This document shows positions 37,361-47,003 of a stretch of 64,000 bases of DNA, one piece after another. Location of the stretch: positions 372,001 to 436,000 of the forward strand of contig NZ_QMEJ01000005.1 of NCBI RefSeq assembly GCF_003390865.1, in the 5' to 3' direction. The DNA comes from Tropicimonas sp. IMCC34011. GTDB taxonomy: Bacteria; Pseudomonadota; Alphaproteobacteria; Rhodobacterales; Rhodobacteraceae. The position numbers and the translations under genes were made by a program. How positions within the stretch are numbered: the stretch's first letter is position 1; every line of letters starts with the position of its first letter. The notes beneath the pieces were generated by a model. It saw only the letters and a program-made list of their open reading frames with translations, searched no databases and was not told the origin of the DNA.

Positions 37361-37819
37361 ATGATGCGACACGGACCCCTGATCTGCTGCCTCTTGCTGG
37401 TTGCCGGGTGCGGCCTTGGACGGCCGGATGTGACGCGCCTGGGCGAGGCCAGCATCGGCGCCGCGGACGGCCCTCCCCAGGCGCCCCCCGGAACCTGCTG
37501 GAGCCGGGACGAAACCCCCGCCGTCATCGAGACCGTGACCGAGGAGACCGGCCGCCAGATCCAGCGCATCGTCGTCGAGCGGCGGGAGGTCTGGTTCGAG
37601 ACGGTCTGTGAAGGCGCGATGCCGCCCGACTTCATCGCCTCGATCCAGCGGGCCCTGGCCGCGCGGGGGCTCTATCAGGGGCCGGCTGACGGAGAGGCCA
37701 ATGCCGGCACCCGCGCAGCGATCCGTGCCTTTCAGGCGCCGCTCGGTCTGAACTCCTCCGTCCTGTCGCTCGTCGCGGCGCAGGAGCTGGGACTTGCGCC
37801 GAAGGCCGCGCCAGCCTGA
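37361..37819 (+). CDS. Peptidoglycan-binding lipoprotein
   Basis: A 152-residue lipoprotein with lipobox VAGC (lipidated Cys at about residue 17). A C-terminal PG_binding_1-type repeat follows (IASIQRALAARGLYQGPADG, then GTRAAIRAFQAPLG). It is expected in the envelope attached to a membrane and touching peptidoglycan. Two ATG codons in tandem (37361, 37364) follow GAGGCGAGG; the choice is open. Confidence 0.82.
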   Translation: MMRHGPLICCLLLVAGCGLGRPDVTRLGEASIGAADGPPQAPPGTCWSRDETPAVIETVTEETGRQIQRIVVERREVWFETVCEGAMPPDFIASIQRALAARGLYQGPADGEANAGTRAAIRAFQAPLGLNSSVLSLVAAQELGLAPKAAPA

Positions 37820-37991
37820 CCGGCGCGGCGGTACTCATTACCCGTCTCGAAGTTTCAAATTACACTGTGCAAATATGCGCAGAGTGAGAGATAACTTTCG
37901 CCAATACCGGTTTCGTGCACAGCGTCATAAATCTGTCTCATCCGAGGGACGGGACATACCCCGCCCCAGAAAATTTAAGTAGGACAGACAC

Positions 37992-38327
37992 ATGACCCGT
38001 ATCTCCATCATCGCCGCCGCCGTTCTTGCCGTCGCAACCCCGGCCCTCGCGGACAACGATCAGCTGGCCGCCTCCGTCGGCGTCGAGCCCGGCGTCTACT
38101 CCCTCTCGGAGCTGACGATCCTCAAGCAGGCGCTCGACGACAACGATCAGCAGACCGTGAAGTACATTCTCGATGGCAACATCAAGAACGACCGCACCTA
38201 CAGCTTCCGCGACGCGCAGGCCTACGGTGCCGGTGCCAAGGCGCAACTCGCCTCCCAGCTCGGCGTCTCCTCGGCCGACCACTCGCTCAACGAGCTGGTC
38301 ATCCTGAAGAACGCTCGCGAAGACTGA
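37992..38327 (+). CDS. Small secreted protein with an internal repeat, function unknown
   Basis: A 111-residue protein with a signal peptide (residues 1-20, ending ALA/DN). The mature part shows a duplicated motif: YSLSELTILKQALDDND near residue 36 and HSLNELVILKNARED at the C-terminus, each after a GV.. turn. I do not recognise a named family. The upstream 172 bases are clearly more AT-rich than the surroundings and probably hold its promoter. A hairpin follows, so it is likely transcribed alone. Confidence 0.75.
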   Translation: MTRISIIAAAVLAVATPALADNDQLAASVGVEPGVYSLSELTILKQALDDNDQQTVKYILDGNIKNDRTYSFRDAQAYGAGAKAQLASQLGVSSADHSLNELVILKNARED

Positions 38328-38350
38328 TCCCTGACCTCCAGGGATAGACA

Positions 38351-38382
38351 GGGTCCGCCGTTTCCTCCCAGGCGGCGGACCC
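38351..38382. terminator. Hairpin between convergent genes
   Basis: Perfect 10-bp stem GGGTCCGCCG / CGGCGGACCC (38351-38360 and 38373-38382), 12-base loop, placed between the small secreted-protein gene and the ArgE-type gene. No long T-run follows. Confidence 0.6.
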
Positions 38383-38397
38383 ACCCCCTTAGCGTTC

Positions 38398-39570
38398 CTA
38401 CGCCGTCCCCGCCACGCGCTGCGTCAGGCCCCGGATCGTGCGAAGACAGTGGTCCAGCTGGTCCCGTGTGACGAACTCGTCGGGCAAATGCGCCTGCGAG
38501 ATCGAGCCCGGACCGCAGACGACCACATCACCCCCCAGTTCCCGGAAGAGCCCGGCCTCCGTGCCGAAGGCCACCGTGCCGGCATCCGCCGTCCCCGTCA
38601 GTGCGAGTAGCAGATCGCGCAGGGCATTCTCGTTCTCGGGGTCCAGCCCGACGACGTCGCCGATCACCTCCGTCTCGATCCGTGCGTCCGGCTTGGTCCG
38701 CCGAAGCTGCGGCAGCAGAACCTCCTCGACATGCTTCGACAGCGCCTCCCTGACGAACTCCGCGTCCCCCGGCTGCGCGGGGCGCATCTCCCATTCGAGC
38801 AGGGCGCTCGCCGCGATGACGTTGTGAGCATTGCCGCCCGCGAGACGACCGAGGTTGACCGTGGTCCAGGGCGGGTGAAACGGCAGATCATCCGCCGCGC
38901 GACGCTTCAGCTCCTCCCGCAGTTCAAGGAGCCGCGCGGCGTAGCGAATCGCAGCGTCCAGTGCGCTGGCGCCTGCCTCGGGGTCGGAGCCGTGCCCGGC
39001 GCGGCCGTGAAAGCGGACGGTATACTCTGACACGCCCTTGTGACCGTCGATCACCCGCATCTCCGTGGGCTCCCCGATCATCGTCATGGCCGGCTTCAGG
39101 CCGCGTGTCGCGAGTTCCGACGTGAGGGAGCGGGCGCCGAGGCAGCCGACCTCCTCGTCGTAGGTGAAGCTGAAATGGACGGGGCGGTGCGTCGCGATCC
39201 TTGCGAGCTCAGGCGCGAGATGGACGGCGGCGGCGATGAAGCCCTTCATGTCGCAGGTGCCGCGCCCGTACAGGCGGCCCGCGTCGTCTTCGGTCATTTC
39301 GAAGGGCGGGCGGTGCCAGTCCTGGCCCTCCACCGGAACGACGTCGCTGTGCCCCGACAGGATCAGCCCGCCCTCCGCCCGGTCCGGCCCGAGTGTCGCG
39401 AAGAGGTTCGCCTTGCGGCCGCTGTCATCCTTCAGGACGGACGTCCGCGCGCCGGCGGCCTCGAGCCGCTCCGCCAGGTGCTCGATCATGGCAAGATTGC
39501 TGTCCGCCGAGACGGTGGGAAAGGCGATGAGGTCGCTGAGCAGGGCGACGGTGCTGTCGAGATCATTCAT
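38398..39570 (-). CDS. argE: Acetylornithine deacetylase (M20 family)
   Basis: A 390-residue M20 metallohydrolase. The first metal His/Asp is in SGHSDVVPV, the bridging Asp in GRGTCDMKG, and the catalytic/metal Glu pair in TYDEEVGCLG. A dimerisation domain sits in the middle and the last His in SISQAHLPDE. The ordering and length match ArgE, which removes acetate from N-acetylornithine in arginine synthesis; other N-acyl amino acids are possible. ATG 39570 starts the homologous region. An upstream start at 39606 would add 12 unrelated residues. Confidence 0.87.
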   Translation of the reverse strand: MNDLDSTVALLSDLIAFPTVSADSNLAMIEHLAERLEAAGARTSVLKDDSGRKANLFATLGPDRAEGGLILSGHSDVVPVEGQDWHRPPFEMTEDDAGRLYGRGTCDMKGFIAAAVHLAPELARIATHRPVHFSFTYDEEVGCLGARSLTSELATRGLKPAMTMIGEPTEMRVIDGHKGVSEYTVRFHGRAGHGSDPEAGASALDAAIRYAARLLELREELKRRAADDLPFHPPWTTVNLGRLAGGNAHNVIAASALLEWEMRPAQPGDAEFVREALSKHVEEVLLPQLRRTKPDARIETEVIGDVVGLDPENENALRDLLLALTGTADAGTVAFGTEAGLFRELGGDVVVCGPGSISQAHLPDEFVTRDQLDHCLRTIRGLTQRVAGTA

Positions 39571-39695
39571 GCCGCGAAGGCTCGCAGGATCGCGGAGGTC
39601 TGGCAAGCGCGGGACGACCGGGCGAGGGCAGGGCGGTGGCCACCCCTGTAGCGCCTCCTCCGAGGTCTGCGCCGGGGGGATGAAGCGAGACTCAC

Positions 39696-39723
39696 GAAAA
39701 AAAGGGGCCCCGCAGGGCCCCTT
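39696..39723 (-). terminator. Terminator of the degP-type gene
   Basis: Stem AAGGGGCCC/GGGCCCCTT (39702-39710 and 39715-39723), loop CGCA. Read on the minus strand it is followed by seven T, 25 bases past the protease stop. It is the strongest intrinsic terminator in the window. Confidence 0.9.
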
Positions 39724-39748
39724 GCTACAAGGTTTCTCTCGCGACGCG

Positions 39749-41278
39749 TCAGTCTTCGAGCGGCAGGGCGACGAAGCGCGGGTCGCCGCCGCGGCGGATC
39801 AGAAGGAGGACCGACCGGCGGCCGGCCTCGCGCGCTTCCTCGACGCGGGCCTCGAAATCGGAGATGCCGGAGACCGGCTCCTGTCCCGCTTCGACGATCA
39901 CGTCACCGGCATTCACGCCCTTCTCGAAGGCTTCCGACGATTCGTCCACGTCGGTCACGGCAAGACCGCTGGCCTCGGGGTCCAGACCGAGTTCCTCGGC
40001 AATCTCGGAGGTCAGGGGCTGCACCGTCAGGCCGAGGACCTGAGATTGGGAGGGCTCTTCCTCGTCCGAATCCGGGCCCGCGGCAGAGGCGGGGACGGCG
40101 CCTTCGGCATCCTCGCGGCGGCCGAGCGTGATCTGAAGCTCTTCCATCTCGCCGTCGCGGTAGACGGTCACGCCGACTTCCTTGCCCACCTCGGTGTTGC
40201 CGACGCGGCGGACGAGCTGACGGGTGTCTTCGACTTCGCCGCCGTCGAAGGAGAGGATCACGTCGCCGGCTTCCATGCCGGCCTCTTCGGCGGGCCCCTC
40301 GGGGACGTCCGTGACGAGGGCGCCGCGGGCATCATCGAGGCCGATCGCGTCGGCGACATCCTCGGTCACGTCCTGGATACGCACGCCCAGCCAGCCGCGG
40401 CGGGTCTCGCCGAATTCCATCAGCTGGTCGATGACGCCGGTGGCGACACGGGAGGACATCGCGAAGCCGATGCCGATGGAGCCGCCGGTGGGCGACAGGA
40501 TGGCGGTGTTGATGCCGATCACTTCGCCGTCGAGGTTGAACAGCGGCCCGCCCGAGTTGCCGCGGTTGATGGCGGCGTCGGTCTGGATGTAATCATCGTA
40601 GCTTCCCGACAGCGCGCGGCCGCGGGCGGACACGATGCCGGCGGAGACGGAGAAGCCCTGACCGAGCGGGTTGCCCATCGCGAGGACCCAGTCCCCGACG
40701 CGCGCATCGTCGCTGTCGCCCCAGGGGACGTGCGGCAGGCTCTCGGCATCGACCTTGAGAAGCGCAAGGTCCGTGTTCGGATCGGTCCCGACGACTTCGG
40801 CCGGCAGCTCGTTGCCCGAGAAGAACTCGATGTTGATCTCGTCGGCCTGCTCGATGACGTGGTTGTTCGTGACGATGTAACCGTCTTCGGAAATCACGAA
40901 GCCCGAGCCGAGGGCGGAGGAGCGGCGCGGACGCGGGGCCTCGCCGCCGGGGGTGTTGCGATCGAGGAAGTCGCGAAAGAAGTCCTCGAAGGGCGAGCCC
41001 TCGGGAACCTGCGGCATCCCGTCGGTCGCGGTGGAGACCATGGTGGAGGTGGTGATGTTCACCACGGCGGGACTGATCTGTTCGGCCAGTTCGGCGAAGC
41101 TTGCCGGGCGGTCGTTGGGATTGGTCTCCGCCTCTATGGGCGCTGCGGCGTCCTGAGCGGGGGCGGGCAGCGCGCCGGCGAGGGCCACGGCGGCGCCGAG
41201 GACGATCGCGGACAGGGCCTGGGCGGCCCGGGCGGGCGCGGCCGGCATCTGTGCCAGTGCGATGGATCTGGAGGTCAC
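39749..41278 (-). CDS. degP: DegP/HtrA-type periplasmic serine protease
   Basis: A 509-residue Do-like protease. It has a signal peptide (to about residue 42, PAPAQ/DAAA), then a trypsin-like domain with His140 (VTNNHV), Asp170 (NTDLALL) and Ser242 (GNSGGPLF). PDZ domain 1 is at about 300-390 (GWLGVRIQDV) and PDZ domain 2 at about 420-500. It degrades or refolds damaged envelope proteins. The start is GTG 41278, chosen because GGAG lies 8 bases upstream and it begins the signal peptide. A frame open to 41467 adds 63 unlikely residues. Confidence 0.92.
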   Translation of the reverse strand: MTSRSIALAQMPAAPARAAQALSAIVLGAAVALAGALPAPAQDAAAPIEAETNPNDRPASFAELAEQISPAVVNITTSTMVSTATDGMPQVPEGSPFEDFFRDFLDRNTPGGEAPRPRRSSALGSGFVISEDGYIVTNNHVIEQADEINIEFFSGNELPAEVVGTDPNTDLALLKVDAESLPHVPWGDSDDARVGDWVLAMGNPLGQGFSVSAGIVSARGRALSGSYDDYIQTDAAINRGNSGGPLFNLDGEVIGINTAILSPTGGSIGIGFAMSSRVATGVIDQLMEFGETRRGWLGVRIQDVTEDVADAIGLDDARGALVTDVPEGPAEEAGMEAGDVILSFDGGEVEDTRQLVRRVGNTEVGKEVGVTVYRDGEMEELQITLGRREDAEGAVPASAAGPDSDEEEPSQSQVLGLTVQPLTSEIAEELGLDPEASGLAVTDVDESSEAFEKGVNAGDVIVEAGQEPVSGISDFEARVEEAREAGRRSVLLLIRRGGDPRFVALPLED

Positions 41279-41596
41279 GAAGTTTGCTCCTTCTTGGATG
41301 AGCTCCGGCCCCTCTTGGGCCGGGCCGTAACTGAAGCGGGTGGCCCGGCCCCGGGACGGGGGCCGATGCGTGTAGCGGACCATTTTACAAACGCGGCCGG
41401 TTCGCAAATCAAAGGCCGGTCGCGTTTCGTCATATAGGCGTGACGCATTGTAACCGTCAGGGGCCATCCGCGCTCTCCATGGACGCTTCCGCCGGCCAAG
41501 GGGCCTTGAGGGCGCCGCCGCAACGCGCAGGTCCGAAATATCGTCCCCGTAGCGACAGGACGCAAGGGCGCGCTTCCCTGACGGCGGCGCCTGTCC
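41279..41596. other. Non-coding gap before the protease gene
   Basis: 318 bases without a supportable gene. It holds an inverted repeat, AAACGCGGCCGG / CCGGTCGCGTTT (41389-41400 and 41416-41427, one mismatch), followed on the minus strand by TTTGTAAAATGG. This could end the OB-fold gene transcript or lie in the protease promoter region. No other element is recognised. Confidence 0.5.
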
Positions 41597-42478
<882 letters not shown>

Positions 42479-42479
<1 letters not shown>

Positions 42480-43237
42480 TGCCCCGGCGGCGGGCGGGGC
42501 GCTTCGCGGCTCTGGCCGCCTGCCTTCTCGCCGCCGCCTCCGCTGCCCGGGCCGATATCCCCGCCGCCTGCATCGGTCCCATCGTGGATGCGAGCTACGA
42601 TGCGCCGACCGGCCGCTATGCCCACGGTGCGCTCGGCGACGATCTCGAATGGGGGCGGCTCAAGGTCCGGATCGCGGGACAGCCGCCCTGCAGCTGGCCC
42701 TATGCCGACCTCGTGGCCGTCCTGCCGGACATTCGCGTCTTCGAGGATACCGAGCCCCGCCTTGCCGATCTAGACGGCGACGGCGCGCCCGAAGTGATCG
42801 TGGTTGAAAGCCACAGGGATCTCGGCGCCCGCCTCGCGATCTGGGGCCTTCGCCGGGGTACGCTCACCCGCATCGCCGCGACCTCCGCCATCGGCACGCG
42901 CTTCCGGTGGCTCGCCCCCCTCGGCGCCGCCGATCTTGACGGGGACGGACGCGCGGAGATCGCCTATGTCGACCGGCCCCACCTTGCGCGAACCCTCCGC
43001 ATCGTCCGCCTTCAGGGAAGCCGCCTGCGCCCCGTGGCCGAGGCGGAGGGCCATACCAATCACCGTTTCGGCGAAGACACCATCTCGGGTGGTATCCGCG
43101 ATTGCGGCACTGGTCCCGAGATCATCACCGCCTCCCCCGACTGGGCCGAGGTGCAGGCAAGCCGCCTCGTGGGCGGCACCTTGAGAACGCAGGTGCTGGA
43201 TGCGGGGGACCTGCCCACGGCGATGGAGTGCCGCTGA
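42479..43237 (+). CDS. Secreted protein with VCBS/FG-GAP-like repeats
   Basis: A 252-residue exported protein. A twin-basic start (MPRRRAGR) and hydrophobic stretch end at ARA/DIPA. Two calcium-loop repeats follow, ADLDGDGAPEVIVVE (about 100) and ADLDGDGRAEIAYVD (about 155), typical of VCBS/FG-GAP beta-propeller blades. Four Cys may form disulfides. The cellular role is unknown. The ATG overlaps the ferredoxin stop, which suggests co-translation, though a functional link is not obvious. Confidence 0.8.
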
Positions 43238-43312
43238 AGAGAGGTGCGTTCACGTCCCTCGTCATGGCGGTGAGCGTCGCGGCTCTACCCCAGGGCCGGC
43301 ACGGCGGCCGTC

Positions 43313-44581
43313 TCACTTCAGCGCGCGCCAGCCGATGTCGCGCCGGTAGCGCCCCTCGGGCCAATCCACGGCCTCTGCCAGCGCGTAGGCCCGGTCACGC
43401 GCTTCGGCGAGGGACGCTCCGCGGCCTGTCGCGCTCAGGACACGGCCCCCAGCGGCCACCACGGCGTCGCCATCTACGGCGGTTCCGGCGTGGAACATCA
43501 TCTGGTGCGAACTTTCGGGCAGATGCTCCAGCCCGCCGATCCGCGTGCCCTTCCGGTACTCGCCCGGATAGCCCTCGGCCGCCAGCACCACCGTCATGGC
43601 GTGATCCTCGGCCCAGGTCACGGTCATGTCCGCAAGACGCCCCTCGGCCACGGCCTGGCACAGATCCAGCGCCTGCGCGCCGAGACGCATCATGATCGCC
43701 TGGCATTCGGGGTCCCCGAAGCGGACATTGTATTCGACGAGCCGCGGCGCGCCGTCCGGTCCGATCATGAGGCCGACATAAAGAACACCGCGATAGGGGG
43801 TCCCGCGCCGTGCCATCTCCGCCATGGTCGGCCGCACGATCCGCTCGAGCGCGGCCTCCGTCACGGCGTCCGTCATCACCGGGGCAGGGGTGTAGGCGCC
43901 CATCCCGCCGGTATTCGGTCCCTCGTCGCCCTCGAGAGCGCGCTTGTGATCCTGCGCCGTGCCGACGGGAAGCACCGTCTCGCCGTCCACCAGCACGAAG
44001 AAGGACGCCTCCTCGCCCGCCATGAACTCCTCGATCACCACCTCTGTCCCGGCCGTGCCGTGGGCCCCGGAGAACATCGCGTCCACCGCCTCCAGCGCCT
44101 CCGCCTCCGTCATCGCGACGACGACGCCCTTGCCGGCCGCGAGACCATCCGCCTTGATCACGATCGGAGCACCCTGCGCTTTCACGTGATCCCGCGCGGG
44201 GCCGGCCTCGGTGAACCGCGCCCAACCGGCGGTCGGAGCCTCCACGGCGTCGCAGATTTCCTTGGTGAACGCCTTGGACGCCTCCAGCCGAGCCGCGGCC
44301 GCGGACGGCCCGAAGACGGGGATCCCCGCCGCGATCAGCTCGTCGGCGACGCCGGCCGCAAGCGGCGCTTCGGGCCCGACGATCACGAGGTCGATCGCCT
44401 CCGCTTCGCAGAGCGCCACGACGGCAGGGGGATCGCAGATGTCGATGTCGCAATTCTCGGCGATGGCGCGCGTTCCCGCATTGCCGGGCGCCACGATCAG
44501 GCGATCGCATTTGGGGTTCTGCAGCACCGCCCAGGCGAGCGCATGCTCCCGCCCGCCGCCACCGAGGATCAGGATGTTCAT
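43313..44581 (-). CDS. purD: Phosphoribosylamine-glycine ligase
   Basis: A 422-residue ATP-grasp enzyme of purine synthesis (GAR synthetase). N-terminal GGGGREHALAW, GPEAPLAAGVAD, the ATP-grasp region VIKADGLAAGKGVVVA, GEEASFFVLVDG and EYNVRFGDPECQ are all present. Start 44581 is preferred over an ATG 6 bases upstream because GGAG sits 6 bases before it. The following gene, xseA, is divergent. Confidence 0.97.
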   Translation of the reverse strand: MNILILGGGGREHALAWAVLQNPKCDRLIVAPGNAGTRAIAENCDIDICDPPAVVALCEAEAIDLVIVGPEAPLAAGVADELIAAGIPVFGPSAAAARLEASKAFTKEICDAVEAPTAGWARFTEAGPARDHVKAQGAPIVIKADGLAAGKGVVVAMTEAEALEAVDAMFSGAHGTAGTEVVIEEFMAGEEASFFVLVDGETVLPVGTAQDHKRALEGDEGPNTGGMGAYTPAPVMTDAVTEAALERIVRPTMAEMARRGTPYRGVLYVGLMIGPDGAPRLVEYNVRFGDPECQAIMMRLGAQALDLCQAVAEGRLADMTVTWAEDHAMTVVLAAEGYPGEYRKGTRIGGLEHLPESSHQMMFHAGTAVDGDAVVAAGGRVLSATGRGASLAEARDRAYALAEAVDWPEGRYRRDIGWRALK

Positions 44582-44759
44582 CGCCATCTCCAGAAACTGA
44601 TGTTGCCCGCCCGTGCGGGGATCGCGCCTGACTAGTCACCCCGCGCGCTCGCTTCAAGCGCCGCCCCGGCAGTATCCCGCGCCGGCGGCGATGGGGCAGC
44701 CCCATCTTGCCCTTCTCCCCGGCTTGCGCCCGCCCGTCACCGGGGGCACTCTGCCGCCC

Positions 44760-46352
44760 ATGTCCGAACTCTTCGAAGACGACGGCCCGGATAGCGGCCC
44801 CTCCAACGCCTACGATTTCACCGTCTCCGAACTGTCGGGCGCGGTGAAGAAGACCATCGAGGGGACGTTCGGCCATGTCCGCGTGCGAGGGGAGATCGGC
44901 CGGGTCTCCCGGCCCCGGTCGGGCCATCTCTATCTCGACCTCAAGGACGACCGCTCCACCCTCGCCTCGGTGATCTGGAAGGGAACGCTCGCCCGTCTCG
45001 CGCATCAGCCCGAGGAGGGGATGGAGGTCGTCGCCACCGGCCGCATGACCACCTTTCCCGGACAGTCGAAATATCAGCTCGTCATCGAGCGGATCGAGCC
45101 GGCCGGCATGGGCGCTCTCATGGCGATGCTCGAGAAGCGCCGCGCGATGCTCGCCGCGGAGGGCCTGTTCGACGAGGATCGCAAGCGGCCGATTCCCTAC
45201 CTGCCGGAGGTGATCGGCGTCGTCACCTCGCCCTCGGGCGCCGTGATCCGGGACATCCTCCATCGCCTGCGGGACCGCTTCCCGCGCAAGGTGCTCGTCT
45301 GGCCCGTCGCGGTCCAGGGGCAGGCCTGCGCCGGTCAGGTGGCCGCCGCGATCGAGGGGTTCAACCGGATGGAGGCGGGCGGAAGGCTGCCCCGGCCCGA
45401 TGTCCTGATCGTCGCGCGCGGCGGGGGCTCGCTGGAGGATCTCTGGGGCTTCAACGAGGAAGCGGTCGTCCGCGCCGCGGCCGCCTCGTCCATCCCGCTG
45501 ATCTCCGCCGTCGGCCACGAGACCGATACCACGCTGATCGACCATGCCGCCGACCGCCGCGCGCCGACCCCCACCGCAGCCGCCGAGATGGCCGTGCCCG
45601 TGCGCCTCGATCTCGTGGCGACGCTGGACGGGCAGGGCGCGCGCCTGATTGGCGGCTTCTCGCGCTACCTGTCCTGGCGGTCGGAGCGGGTGAGGGACCT
45701 GTCCCGCGCGTTGCCGCGGCCCGAGCGGCTGGTGGAATCACCCCGCCAGCGGCTCGACCACGCCTCGCACCGCCTGCCGGCGGCTTTGTCCAGAGGAGTG
45801 ACCGACCGCCGTGCGAGACTTGCCGATGCCGCCGCGGCGCTCCGCCCGGCCGGCGCAAGCGCCCGCCTCACCGCCGCGCGGGACCGCCTGACGCAAGCCG
45901 ACCGCCTGCGCCCGGCGCTGGCCCGCAACGCCGCCGAGCATCGCCGGGCCCTGAGCCAGCAGGCCGGGCGCCTCCGCCCGGACCCGATCCTGCACGCCAT
46001 CACTCGCCGCCGCGCGGATCTCGACCGAATCTGGTCCCACCTCGCCGCTGCCGCCGCAGCCTTGCGCGCCGAACGCGCCCGGCATCTCGCGGCGCTCGAC
46101 CGCACGCGCCTGACGCTCGGCCCCAGCGAGACGCTGGCCCGCGGCTTCGCCATCGTGCGCACCGGGGAGGGCAAGGTCGTCACCACAAGGGAGGCCGCCG
46201 CCGGAGCGGGGGCCCTCGAGCTCGAATTCCGGGACGGGCGCCTTCCAGTCGGCGGGCCGGGAGCCACCGCCTCGGCGCCCGCCCTGCGTCCGGCAAAGCC
46301 CGCGCGCCGAAAGCCGGCGCCACCGGACGACGACCAGGGATCGCTTCTCTAG
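44760..46352 (+). CDS. xseA: Exodeoxyribonuclease VII large subunit
   Basis: A 530-residue XseA. The N-terminal OB domain (YDFTVSELSGAVKKTIEGTF, then GHLYLDLKDD) is followed by the catalytic domain (VIGVVTSPSGAVIRDILHRL, ARGGGSLEDLWGFNEE, SAVGHETDTTLIDHAADRRAPTPTAAAE). A long coiled-coil and a basic-Pro tail come last. With XseB it degrades single-stranded DNA. The ATG at 44760 begins the homologous part; the frame open from 44613 is rejected. Convergent with the next gene, 1 base apart. Confidence 0.95.
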   Translation: MSELFEDDGPDSGPSNAYDFTVSELSGAVKKTIEGTFGHVRVRGEIGRVSRPRSGHLYLDLKDDRSTLASVIWKGTLARLAHQPEEGMEVVATGRMTTFPGQSKYQLVIERIEPAGMGALMAMLEKRRAMLAAEGLFDEDRKRPIPYLPEVIGVVTSPSGAVIRDILHRLRDRFPRKVLVWPVAVQGQACAGQVAAAIEGFNRMEAGGRLPRPDVLIVARGGGSLEDLWGFNEEAVVRAAAASSIPLISAVGHETDTTLIDHAADRRAPTPTAAAEMAVPVRLDLVATLDGQGARLIGGFSRYLSWRSERVRDLSRALPRPERLVESPRQRLDHASHRLPAALSRGVTDRRARLADAAAALRPAGASARLTAARDRLTQADRLRPALARNAAEHRRALSQQAGRLRPDPILHAITRRRADLDRIWSHLAAAAAALRAERARHLAALDRTRLTLGPSETLARGFAIVRTGEGKVVTTREAAAGAGALELEFRDGRLPVGGPGATASAPALRPAKPARRKPAPPDDDQGSLL

Positions 46353-46353
46353 C

Positions 46354-46767
46354 TTAGACTCCGACCTCGGGCCCGAGGCAGGACATCGGCTCCTGCGCTT
46401 CGCCAGCCTCGTAGAGCGTCGTCGATTGCGGATCGTCCTGGAACATCGCTCTCAGCCCGCCATCCTCGCGGTAGAAGGTCCAGCACTGATCCGGGCCCAG
46501 GTCCTCGTAGACAAAACAGATCCGATCGCCGTCCTCGTACCACGTTCCGTCCTTGCATTCCCCGTCGAGGAAGGACCACGTCACGCGCCGGTCCGGCTTG
46601 TAGCGCTCGACGCCGTACGCGACGCCGCCGGAATAGAAATAGAGCGTCTTGCCGCGGGTATAGGCGTCGAACTCCTCGCCGTTCATCGGTGTCTGAGCAA
46701 GCGCGGGAAGGGCGGCAAGGACGGCGAGGGCGGCAAGGCCGAGGCGGCGGGGCAGGGCGGCGATCAT
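46354..46767 (-). CDS. Small secreted protein of unknown function
   Basis: A 137-residue protein with a signal peptide (residues 1-24, ending ALA/QT). A compact mature domain has several aromatic residues and three Cys (GECKDGTWYEDGDRICFVYE; CWTFYREDG; MSCLGPE). No family name comes to mind; the pattern of short beta strands and Cys pairs suggests a small disulfide-bonded beta protein. GGAG lies 5 bases before ATG 46767. Confidence 0.78.
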   Translation of the reverse strand: MIAALPRRLGLAALAVLAALPALAQTPMNGEEFDAYTRGKTLYFYSGGVAYGVERYKPDRRVTWSFLDGECKDGTWYEDGDRICFVYEDLGPDQCWTFYREDGGLRAMFQDDPQSTTLYEAGEAQEPMSCLGPEVGV

Positions 46768-47003
46768 GGTCTCTCCGGGGGCGAGGGGGGGGCGTCACGG
46801 GGCGGACGATGACACTTTGGTGCCTTTCGCAAAAGCCCCCGCGCCCGTCACGCCTGCGTGCGAAGGGGACGCGGGCGGCGGAAGAGCGCCGCCGCCGCGC
46901 CCGAGGATCGACGACCCGAAGGGCGCATACCGGGCCTCGGGGCCGCCGCCCTTCCATCCCGCGCCGCGACTGGTTAGGTGAACGAAGGCAAGGAGATGCG
47001 AAC

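Noticed and set aside
39164-41437. Plus-strand frame of 757 codons opposite argE and the protease
   Set aside because: Covers two genes with unmistakable catalytic motifs on the other strand.
44640-44759. Upstream extension of xseA to 44613
   Set aside because: The extra residues have no similarity to XseA; the known N-terminal OB domain begins soon after the ATG at 44760.
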